A stretch of 64,000 nt of DNA from Streptomyces oryzae (GTDB lineage: Bacteria; Actinomycetota; Actinomycetes; Streptomycetales; Streptomycetaceae): contig NZ_JADKMA010000010.1 of assembly GCF_017676365.1 (NCBI RefSeq), forward strand, positions 1-64,000, in the 5' to 3' direction. Shown in pieces: positions 16,905 through 24,517 of this stretch (the stretch's first letter is position 1; each line of letters begins with the position of its first letter). The notes below the pieces were generated by a model, which had not been told where the DNA came from, ran no database searches, and saw only the letters and a program-made list of their open reading frames with translations. A program made the position numbers and the translations under genes.

Positions 16905-18926
16905 ATGACGGCCGAGCTGGTCCGGGGGCAGAACCATCCGCTGCCCGGGACCCGGGTGGAGATCCGGGTGACGGCGGGCACGCCCCTCGTCGCCGGGGCG
17001 ACGCTCAACGACGAGCAGGGCCGGATGCGGGACGCGGGGTGGATCGCCCACCCCGCAGCGCCGCAGCTGCCCGGGGTGGAGGTCTCCCGGCAGGCGGCGG
17101 CCGTGCACCACCTCGCCGTCGATCCGGGCGCGCTGCCGCAGGGCGTCCACCGGGTGAACATCCTGCTGGCCCTGCCGGCGGTGCCGGGTGCCCCGGCCGA
17201 CTTCGCCGGTCTGGCCGCGCCGTTCCTCGCCGTCACCGGCCAGGACGGTGAGCAGATCGCCAGCTACACGGTGACGGGACTGAGCGCCGAGTCCGCCGTG
17301 GTCGCCCTGGAGCTGTATCTGCGCGGGGACATCTGGAAGGTGCGGGCCGTCGGCCAGGGATACGCCGACGGGCTCGCCGCGATGCTCGCCGACCAGGGCC
17401 TGGCCGAGGCCCGCGCCCTGGCCGGCACCATCAACGAGGCGGTGGCCGCCGGAATGGCCCGCTCGGTGGCACCGGCTCCCGACCGCCCCACCCGGCACGC
17501 CGCGGGCGGCCGCACGGGGACGGGGCAGCCCGCCGGCGCCCCGTCCCGGCCCACCGCGCCCTCAGCGTCCTCCGCGCCCTCGGCCGGGGCTCAGCCGTCC
17601 GCCGCCGGGACCGGGACAGGCGCGGGAGGCGGCCCGATCGACTACCGCCACCCACGGCGCGCCACGCCCACTCCGCAGCCGGCAGCCGGGCCGACCCCCG
17701 CCGCTTCCGTGCCTCCGCAGTCCGCGGCCGGGCCGCAGTCCGGCGGGCCGCAGTCCGGCGGGCCGCAGGGGCACGGGCAGGGGCACGGGCAGGACACCTC
17801 GCAGCCCGTCGCCGGGGACGCCCCCGGCTGGTCGATGGAGGAGCGGCTCTACAACCAGGTGTGGGGCATGTTCGAGGACCTGGCCCGCAGCGTCGCCGCC
17901 TACCGCTCGGCCGTCGACTTCGCCGACTCCCGCATGGAGCGGGAGCTCGAGGGCGTGCTCGACGATCCGCGGGCCCGCATCGGCCCCGCGGCGGACGCGG
18001 CCCGCGCCGAGGCCCGGGCCAAGCACAGCGCGCTGGTCGAGCAGGCCCGCGGAGTGCTGGAGCGGGACATGGCCCAGCTGGAGGCCGAGTCCGAGGTGGT
18101 CGAGCCGGCGCTGCCGCCCGCGCTGGCCCGCTGGGACAACCCCGTCTGGCAGGCGTACGAGCCGCCGACCGAGCGCCCCATGGCCCTGCGGGTGGGCGAT
18201 CTGAGCCTCTCGGAGCGCCCCGAGCTGCGTATCCCCATGCTGGTGCGGCTGCCGCTGGAGCGGGGGCTGTGGATCGACAGCGGCCGGTTGCGGGGCGCCG
18301 AGGCGGGTCTGGCGGACGCGGACGAGCTGCGCCGTCTCGCGCAGCTGACCGCCACCGCGCTGGCAGCCCGTATCGTCGCCGTACACCCCGCCAACGAGAT
18401 GACCGTGCACGTCATCGACCCGGCAGGCTCGGCCGCGACCTCGCTGCTGCCGCTGGTGGAGTCCGGCGTGCTGCGGGATCCGCCGGCCGCCGGCGCCTCC
18501 GGGGTGGCCCGCACCCTGGAGCGGCTGACGCAGCGCGTGGACCTTGTGCAGATGGCGGTACGCAGCCGGGCCACCGACGCCCTCCCGCCCGATCTGGACC
18601 TGGCCGACCAGCTGCTGGTCGTGCACGACTTCCCGCACGGCTTCGACGACCGCGCCGTCAACCAGCTGCGCTACCTCGCGGACGAGGGCCCCTCTGTCGG
18701 GGTCAGCCTGCTGGTGGTCGCCGACCGGGAGGAGGCGCGCGGCTACGGGCCGGTTCTCGACCCGCTGTGGCGTTCGCTGCTGCGGCTGACGCCGGTCCCC
18801 GACGACCACCTCGCGGACCCGTGGGTGGGCCACGCCTGGACGTACGAGCCGCCACTGGCACCCAGCAACAGCCAGGTCGTGCCGCAGGTGCTGCGGCGCG
18901 TCGTCGCCGCGCGGCACTCTTCCTGA
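16905..18926 (+). CDS. TerD-domain protein with degenerate FtsK/HerA-like C-terminal domain
   Basis: A 673-residue multidomain protein. Residues 1-180 form a TerD-like domain (LVRGQNHPLPGTRVEIRV, YTVTGLSAESAVVALELYLR). Residues 185-305 are Pro/Ala/Gln/Gly-rich with repeated GPQSGG and HGQG units. Residues 310-405 look helical and charged. From about 420 on, RIPMLVRLPLERGLWIDS, VHVIDPAGSAATSL and LLVVHDFPHGFDDRA follow the layout of the first, nucleotide-pocket-poor domain of FtsK/SpoIIIE-type ATPases. I see no GxxGxGK[ST] Walker A. It sits 48 bases after terD and likely forms an operon with it. Its role is inferred to be in stress signalling or membrane assembly. Confidence 0.85.
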   Translation: MTAELVRGQNHPLPGTRVEIRVTAGTPLVAGATLNDEQGRMRDAGWIAHPAAPQLPGVEVSRQAAAVHHLAVDPGALPQGVHRVNILLALPAVPGAPADFAGLAAPFLAVTGQDGEQIASYTVTGLSAESAVVALELYLRGDIWKVRAVGQGYADGLAAMLADQGLAEARALAGTINEAVAAGMARSVAPAPDRPTRHAAGGRTGTGQPAGAPSRPTAPSASSAPSAGAQPSAAGTGTGAGGGPIDYRHPRRATPTPQPAAGPTPAASVPPQSAAGPQSGGPQSGGPQGHGQGHGQDTSQPVAGDAPGWSMEERLYNQVWGMFEDLARSVAAYRSAVDFADSRMERELEGVLDDPRARIGPAADAARAEARAKHSALVEQARGVLERDMAQLEAESEVVEPALPPALARWDNPVWQAYEPPTERPMALRVGDLSLSERPELRIPMLVRLPLERGLWIDSGRLRGAEAGLADADELRRLAQLTATALAARIVAVHPANEMTVHVIDPAGSAATSLLPLVESGVLRDPPAAGASGVARTLERLTQRVDLVQMAVRSRATDALPPDLDLADQLLVVHDFPHGFDDRAVNQLRYLADEGPSVGVSLLVVADREEARGYGPVLDPLWRSLLRLTPVPDDHLADPWVGHAWTYEPPLAPSNSQVVPQVLRRVVAARHSS

Positions 18927-18995
18927 GCCGTCGAGCGCCGGCCGGACTTAAGCCGTCAAGCACTGAGCCACAAGCACTGAACCATCAGGCACTGC

Positions 18996-19035
18996 GGCCC
19001 GGCCGAGGCCACGACCCCTCGGCCGGGCCTTTCCT
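18996..19035 (+). terminator. Strong terminator after the TerD/FtsK-like gene
   Basis: GGCCCGGCCGAGG (18996-19008) pairs perfectly with CCTCGGCCGGGCC (19017-19029), and TTTCCTT follows. This is one of the few hairpins here with a U-rich tail. It separates the ter genes from terC. TTGACC at 19035-19040 is a possible -35 box for terC. Confidence 0.85.
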
Positions 19036-19084
19036 TGACCCCGCCCTTTACCTTTCCATGACTTTACTTTACGCTCTCTTGTAT

Positions 19085-19226
19085 CGGAGGGGAGTATTCC
19101 CAGCCACGCGGTGACCCCGTCAGTACGGACCGGACAGGACGGTCCCGGGGCACCGGCCCGGTCCGCTGTGGGCGGCGTGCCCGGGTGGAAGAGACCTCCG
19201 GCCCATGCTCGTATGCAAGCCGGAGG
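19085..19226 (+). promoter_or_regulatory. Probable yybP-ykoY manganese riboswitch controlling terC
   Basis: The terC leader has the signature parts of this class: CGGAGGGGAGTA at 19085-19096, CGTCAGTACGGA-like central sequence near 19118-19129, and GAAGAGACCTCCG at 19188-19200. CGGAGG (19085-19090) pairs with CCTCCG (19195-19200) as helix P1. CCTCCGGC (19195-19202) is also fully complementary to GCCGGAGG (19219-19226), which contains the terC ribosome site. Ligand-stabilised P1 would free that site, so Mn2+ should turn translation on. The family assignment is by eye and needs a covariance-model search. Confidence 0.75.
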
Positions 19227-19231
19227 ACTTC

Positions 19232-20227
19232 ATGGACATATCCATGACCACCTGGGTGCTGACCATCGTCGGTCTGTGCGCCCTCATCGGGATGGACTTC
19301 TTCATCGGCGGCCGCAAGCCGCACGATGTCTCCCTCAAGGAAGCAGGTATCTGGACGACCGTCTGGATCGTCCTCGCCGCGCTCTTCGGGCTCGGACTCT
19401 TCCTCTTCGGGGGCGGTCAGCCCGCGGGCGAGTTCTTCGCCGGCTTCATCACCGAGAAGTCCCTCAGCGTGGACAACCTCTTCGTCTTCGTCCTGATCAT
19501 GGCGAAGTTCGCGGTGCCGTCGATCTACCAGCAGCGGGTGCTGATGGTGGGCGTGCTGATCGCGCTGGTGCTGCGAGCTGTCTTCATCGCGGCGGGCGCC
19601 GCGATCATCTCCACCTTCTCCTGGGTCTTCTTCATCTTCGGCGCCTTCCTCATCTGGACGGCCTGGAAGCTCATCCAGGAGGCCCGCTCCGGCGAGGAAG
19701 AGGAGGAGTTCGAGGAGAACAGGCTGCTCAAGGCGGTCGAGCGACGCTTCCCCTCGACGGACAAGTACCACGGCACCAAGCTGTTCATCGTCGAGAACGG
19801 CAAGCGACTGATGACGCCGATGCTGATCGTGATGCTCGCGATCGGCACCACCGATGTGCTGTTCGCGCTGGACTCCATCCCCGCGATCTTCGGCCTCACC
19901 CAGGACCCGTACATCGTCTTCACCGCCAACGCCTTCGCCCTGATGGGGCTGCGGCAGCTGTACTTCCTGATCGGCGGGCTGCTGAAGAAGCTGGTCCACC
20001 TGTCCTACGGGCTCTCGGTCATCCTGGGCTTCATCGGCGTCAAGCTGGTGCTGCACGCGCTCCACGAGACGGGGGTGCATGTGCCGGAGATCAGCATTCC
20101 GGTATCCCTGGGCGTCATCTGCGCCGTGCTGATCGTCACGACGATCACCTCGCTGCTGGCCTCCCGGAAGCAGGCGCAGACCGCCGAGGACGCCGAACAC
20201 GAGGAGCGGGCCCACGCCGACTCCTGA
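19232..20227 (+). CDS. TerC family integral membrane protein
   Basis: A 331-residue membrane protein with about eight or nine hydrophobic segments. Conserved TerC motifs are TEKSLSVDNLFVFVLIM and IGTTDVLFALDSIPAIFG, whose buried acids are thought to conduct a metal ion. TerC/Alx proteins export manganese or supply it to secreted enzymes. A cytoplasmic loop (about residues 160-190) is very acidic (GEEEEEFEEN). The ATG at 19232 follows CGGAGG at the family-standard N-terminus; the earlier ATG at 19205 lies in the riboswitch. Regulation by a manganese riboswitch fits the expected role. Confidence 0.95.
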   Translation: MDISMTTWVLTIVGLCALIGMDFFIGGRKPHDVSLKEAGIWTTVWIVLAALFGLGLFLFGGGQPAGEFFAGFITEKSLSVDNLFVFVLIMAKFAVPSIYQQRVLMVGVLIALVLRAVFIAAGAAIISTFSWVFFIFGAFLIWTAWKLIQEARSGEEEEEFEENRLLKAVERRFPSTDKYHGTKLFIVENGKRLMTPMLIVMLAIGTTDVLFALDSIPAIFGLTQDPYIVFTANAFALMGLRQLYFLIGGLLKKLVHLSYGLSVILGFIGVKLVLHALHETGVHVPEISIPVSLGVICAVLIVTTITSLLASRKQAQTAEDAEHEERAHADS

Positions 20228-20236
20228 GCCTCCCCC

Positions 20237-20310
20237 GCGCCCCGTCAGGGGCGCGGGGAACTCCGCGCTCAGCCACAACCCGCAGCCACAACCCGCAGCC
20301 ACGACCAGCG
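20237..20310. repeat. Intergenic repeat copy 1 with tandem CAGCCACAACCCG units
   Basis: GCGCCCC/GGGGCGC (20237-20254, loop GTCA) starts a GGGGCGCGGGGAACTCCGCG sequence that recurs twice more in this window (28421, 40571) with one base difference. It is followed by a 13-base unit, CAGCCACAACCCG, at 20270-20282 and 20283-20295, then degenerate copies. It lies between the convergent terC and glycosidase genes and could act as a two-way terminator. Confidence 0.75.
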
Positions 20311-20351
20311 GCCACGACCCGCGCGGGGCACGGGCCACCCGGCGACGCGTA

Positions 20352-23300
20352 CTACCCGCCGACGCGTACCCGCTGTTCCGCTCGCTCGCCGTTGACGATC
20401 ACCGAAAGAGTGACCGTGCCAGGACTGCGCCCGGTGAGGGTCCCGCTGGCCGGGTCGTACGAGGCCACACAGCGACCGCGCGGCACGGCGCCCCGCACGC
20501 ACAGCCCCGGGGAGCCCGGCCAGTCCGCGCTCACCGGCCAGCCGACCGGTACCCGGCGTGCCGTCGGCCCGCCGCCCTGCTCCACTGCCGCCGACACCGA
20601 GGCCCGGCCGCCCACCGTGAGCCGGTCGGGCGCCTCCAGCAATAGCGCATCCACATGGGGACGGGTCTGCGCCGAGATCCAGTCACCGTCCCGCGGCGGC
20701 CGCCCCTGGTCGACGCCGAGCAGCGACCAGCCGGTGAAGCCGCCCTCGTCCGGCGGCGCAGCGGGGGCCTTGGCCGAGTTGCCGTTCACCAGATATGGGA
20801 CACCGTCCACCCGGGAGGCGTCGAAGACGCCGACATGGCCCGCAACCATCGCCGCACCCTTGCCCGAGCGGGCGCGGAAATCGGCCAGCCACTTCTCCAG
20901 CAGATCGGCCTCCATCCGGTCGGTGAGCCGGCTGGCCCGCTGCGCAGTCGGATCGCGCGGCGGTACGTGCTCGATGACGGCGACCGAATCGACGTCCCGG
21001 TCCCGCGCCGCGTCGTCCAACTGCCGCCGCAGCTCCTGGAACTGTGCGTATCCACCGCCCCGTACCGTCAGCGACGAGGTGTCCAGCGTGATGAATCGCG
21101 TCCCGCGATGGTCGAAGGTGCGCTGCGCCGGGCCGAACTCCTTGACGAAGTTGGCGATCGAGCCGCCCATCACCTCATGGTTGCCCGGCACGTAGTACCA
21201 GTCGACCGCGTCACCGAGTTCCTCCTGGAGTATCTTCCGGGCGAACGCCAGATCCGCCGGTGAGCCCTCGTCCACCAGATCCCCGTTGACCAGCACGAAG
21301 TCGGGCCGGGCCGCGCGGATCTCCCGCAGGGTCCTGCGCGCTTCACGTACGGCCTCGCTGTCCGGGTCGCGCGCCACGAACTGGGCGTCCGACATCACCG
21401 CGAACCGCCAGTCGCGGCCGGCCGTGTCGGCGGCGGTGGAGATCAGCGGATCGTGCGGGCGCCCGGCGGGCGGCAGGTCGACGTCCGGTGGAGTACGGGC
21501 CACGAGTTCGTCCAGCACCACCTCGCCCTTGTACTGCGCGGTCGGCCGGGTCTCGGCGAGGTAGAAGCGGCGCAGCTTCAGCGGGTAGGCCACGCCCTCC
21601 GGGACCTCGAAGGTGATCTGCTGCCAGCCCTTCCACTCCATCAGCGGCCCGCGCAGCACCTGGTCGGTGCCTGCCGCGTCCTTGAGATGGAGGGAGGGCC
21701 AGGCCCCCGAGCCGTCGCCTTTTATCCACATGGTGAAGCTGCGCGGCTGGCCGGAAATGGCCCGTTCGGCGGGCGGGTTGGCGTAAGCGGCGCGGGTGGC
21801 CGTCGACTGGGTGAAGTCGTAGCTGAGCTTGAGCCCGCCGCCCTCCTTGCCGTCCGGCTCCGCTGCCACCTCGCCGGAGGCGCGCGCTGCGCTGAACGTC
21901 CACGTGGCCGCGTCGTCGAAATCGGCCACTCGCTGTTCCCGCAGCCCGACCGTGACGGCCAGCCGCGTGGTGTGGCCTCGCACCGTCACGGTCACCGTGC
22001 CGGCGGCGGACTCCTGTCCGTTCCTGGTCCTGACCGTGAACCCACCGGTGGCGGTGTCCTCGGCCGGCACGATGGAGAAGAGGGAACGGTCGTACGACAG
22101 TTGGGCGTCGCTCGGCTCGATGGGCGCGCTGTTTCCGTCCGCGTCGTAGCCGAGCAGCTTGAACGACCCGCTCGCGGCGCCGTCCGCCAGCCCCACCCGG
22201 TCCGTCGTCGGGCGGATACGGTCCAGCTCGCCCAGGACCTTCAGCTTCGTGGATCCCTTCGCCGTGCCGAGACGTGCGGTGACATCGGTACTGCCGGACC
22301 GGCGCGCCCGGAAGACGCCCTGCCCGTCGACCCGGCCCACGTCCGGCCGCGCCGTGTGCCACCCGGGTCGCGGCGCGCCCTCGGCGGGTCCGTACGTCTC
22401 GTCGTACGCGGCGGCGGTCAGCTTGCGGGTCAGGCCGGGGAAGACGCGGTCGGGGTGGCCGCCGGGCATGCTGTCGGCGGTGGCCGCCTTGGCCGGTTCG
22501 ACGGCCGTCTCCACCCAGAAGCCGGACAGCCGGCCCGAACCCTCCGGCGCGGTCAGCGCCAGCCCGTCGGGGACCTCACGCTCCTCGCCGTCGGAGGGGG
22601 AGTTCTCCAACTGGAGAGTGGCGCCGCCCGGCTCGCGGGCCAGCAGGGTGGAGGAGCCGCCGCCGTCCAAGTTGAGCGCGTTGTAGGCGCCCAAGTCCTT
22701 CATCATCAGCCCGAGTTCGGTCAGCGTCACCCCGCCGGAGGCGGCCTGCCTGCCGTCCACCGTCAGCACATGCATGGTGCCGCCGTCCTTGGAGAACCCG
22801 ACCGCGGTACGCGGGGCCGTTGTGTTGTTCGGCCTGCCCTCCCAGTCCTGCGGTTTCCCGTCCTCGACCAGCACCCCGCGCCCGCCGACCGCGGTGCGGG
22901 GTACGGGCGAGCCGTCGTCGGTACGCACCCGGTACGTCCAGCTGACCGGGTCGCCGGTGCGCAGCCCGGCCAGCCGCTCGGCGCCCTCCCCGCGGCCGAT
23001 GAGGACTCCGACGCCTTCGGGAATGTCACCCTTTCCGGGCTTCTCCGCCACCGAGGCGACCTTGCCGTGCTCCACGGTCACCTCCGTCACATCCGGTTCC
23101 TGATCGACGGTCAGCGCCCGGTCCGCAGCGCCCCAGTTCGCGTCGTACAGCCCGATGCCGTCCTCGGGGACGTTCGCCGCGTCCCGGCCGCCGAGCGCCG
23201 CGGTTCCGCCGGGGAGGGTCACGGTCCCCTCGAAGTACAGGTCCAGAATGCGGCCCGCCGCCTCCGGGCCGACGCCGACCGCTGTGGAGACGCCGGGAGC

Positions 23301-23819
23301 GGGGGAGTGGGTGGGTTTGCCGTCGCGTACGCCGGGGCCGAGCGGGGCGCCCGTCTCGTTGATGTCGAAGAAGTCGGCGTTGAGCGCGGCGATGGTGCGG
23401 CGGCCCTTGCCCGGGTCGTGTGCCTTGGCCAGCTCGCTGACCGTGCGGCGCTCGGTGACCTTGCCGGAGGAGAGGTAGTCGGCCGTGGCCCCGGTGCGGC
23501 CCTTGCCGAGTTTGAGGGAGAGAGCGTCGGCCCGCAGCCACTTGTCGGACTCGAGCCGGTTGAAGGAGGTGAGTTTCGCGCCGGGTGCGAGGGGGCGGGT
23601 GGTGCGGGAGAGCTCCATGCCGTCGCCGTCGGCGATGGCCCTGGGCTGCGGCTTGGGCTGTGGCTCGGCAACGGCTGCGGCTGCCGTCGGACGGGCGGTG
23701 GGTTGGCCGGCTGCCGCCAGGACCGTGCCGGCCGGCAGCAGGCCGGTCAGCAGGGCGGAGACGGCTGTCGCCGGGAGCAGCGACCTGGCGAGTCTTGCGC
23801 GAGCGTGGACCTGTCTCAC
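20352..23819 (-). CDS. Secreted phosphodiester glycosidase / metallophosphoesterase fusion
   Basis: A 1155-residue exported protein. The GTG at 23819 follows GGGGGAC and opens an Arg-rich signal peptide (cleaved after about residue 40). Residues 80-425 form a phosphodiester glycosidase (NAGPA) domain with ALNADFFDIN (near 146-155) and NLDGGGSSTL (383-392). Residues 440-625 hold two Ig-like/Big-type beta domains, 630-775 a carbohydrate-binding-like beta-sandwich, and 803-1060 a calcineurin-type phosphoesterase with NGDLVDEG, PGNHEVMGG, EHVPPRD and AGHVGVF. A final Big-like domain ends in SVIVNGERAEQRVRVGG. It probably removes sugar phosphodiesters from wall polymers or exopolysaccharide; the substrate is unknown. 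Confidence 0.93.
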   Translation of the reverse strand: MRQVHARARLARSLLPATAVSALLTGLLPAGTVLAAAGQPTARPTAAAAVAEPQPKPQPRAIADGDGMELSRTTRPLAPGAKLTSFNRLESDKWLRADALSLKLGKGRTGATADYLSSGKVTERRTVSELAKAHDPGKGRRTIAALNADFFDINETGAPLGPGVRDGKPTHSPAPGVSTAVGVGPEAAGRILDLYFEGTVTLPGGTAALGGRDAANVPEDGIGLYDANWGAADRALTVDQEPDVTEVTVEHGKVASVAEKPGKGDIPEGVGVLIGRGEGAERLAGLRTGDPVSWTYRVRTDDGSPVPRTAVGGRGVLVEDGKPQDWEGRPNNTTAPRTAVGFSKDGGTMHVLTVDGRQAASGGVTLTELGLMMKDLGAYNALNLDGGGSSTLLAREPGGATLQLENSPSDGEEREVPDGLALTAPEGSGRLSGFWVETAVEPAKAATADSMPGGHPDRVFPGLTRKLTAAAYDETYGPAEGAPRPGWHTARPDVGRVDGQGVFRARRSGSTDVTARLGTAKGSTKLKVLGELDRIRPTTDRVGLADGAASGSFKLLGYDADGNSAPIEPSDAQLSYDRSLFSIVPAEDTATGGFTVRTRNGQESAAGTVTVTVRGHTTRLAVTVGLREQRVADFDDAATWTFSAARASGEVAAEPDGKEGGGLKLSYDFTQSTATRAAYANPPAERAISGQPRSFTMWIKGDGSGAWPSLHLKDAAGTDQVLRGPLMEWKGWQQITFEVPEGVAYPLKLRRFYLAETRPTAQYKGEVVLDELVARTPPDVDLPPAGRPHDPLISTAADTAGRDWRFAVMSDAQFVARDPDSEAVREARRTLREIRAARPDFVLVNGDLVDEGSPADLAFARKILQEELGDAVDWYYVPGNHEVMGGSIANFVKEFGPAQRTFDHRGTRFITLDTSSLTVRGGGYAQFQELRRQLDDAARDRDVDSVAVIEHVPPRDPTAQRASRLTDRMEADLLEKWLADFRARSGKGAAMVAGHVGVFDASRVDGVPYLVNGNSAKAPAAPPDEGGFTGWSLLGVDQGRPPRDGDWISAQTRPHVDALLLEAPDRLTVGGRASVSAAVEQGGGPTARRVPVGWPVSADWPGSPGLCVRGAVPRGRCVASYDPASGTLTGRSPGTVTLSVIVNGERAEQRVRVGG

Positions 23820-24031
23820 AACGTCCCCCACAAAGACCAGTGTTCTCGGCACTTTCTGCGCACAGTGCCGCACAGCGTCCCAAGGGGGACCGGTCTACAC
23901 CAGAGGGTTGGAGCGAAGTCGGGGGAAACGCTGCGTTTCTTCCACCGGTTGGCCGTAGGACGCGCCCCTCCTGCCCAAACGGCGAAGGACGCCCAGAACG
24001 ACGAAGGACCCCGCCAGGACAGGAAGGGAAC

Positions 24032-24472
24032 CTACCCCGCGAGAAGCTTCCCCTTCTCCACCTTCACCGGCACCGAGGGCAGTGCCGTGGTGGCCGGCCC
24101 CTTCGCCACCTTGCCGCTATCCACCTGGAACCGGCTCCCGTGCCGCGGGCACACCGCGACCTCGCCCTCGATCTTGCCGAGCACAGCTCCCTGGTGGGTA
24201 CACACCGCGCTGAACGCCTTGAAGTCACCCTTCTCGGGCTGCGCCACCAGCATCTTCTGGTCGGCGAACAGCTTGGCGCCGCCCACCGGCACGGCATCCG
24301 CGTCGCCCAGCTCGACAGGCTTGTCGGAGCTCGGCTTCGAGGACCCCTCCTTGGAGCCACCGTCTCCGCCACCGCACGCAGCGGCGGTCAGTCCCAGCGC
24401 GGCCAGCGCGGCACCGCACAGCACGGTGCGGCGCGTGGCCGTCGATTCCTCGTTCGTCGTCACGCGCCGCAC
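24032..24472 (-). CDS. Rieske (2Fe-2S) lipoprotein with Tat signal
   Basis: A 146-residue protein from the first GTG (24472); a second GTG at 24463 is equally possible. ATRRTVLCGAALAALGLTAAAC combines a twin-arginine signal with a lipobox, LTAAAC, so the mature protein should be an exported lipoprotein anchored on Cys33. A Gly/Ser/Lys spacer follows. The cluster ligands are in CTHQG and CPRHGS, the two Rieske boxes. Small stand-alone Rieske lipoproteins of Streptomyces have no proven role; electron transfer outside the membrane is inferred. It lies between the glycosidase and uvrA, all on the minus strand. Confidence 0.93.
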   Translation of the reverse strand: MRRVTTNEESTATRRTVLCGAALAALGLTAAACGGGDGGSKEGSSKPSSDKPVELGDADAVPVGGAKLFADQKMLVAQPEKGDFKAFSAVCTHQGAVLGKIEGEVAVCPRHGSRFQVDSGKVAKGPATTALPSVPVKVEKGKLLAG

Positions 24473-24517
24473 TCTACGTCCGCTGCACCATTCGGCGCAC
24501 CACTCGGGCAGCCCCGA

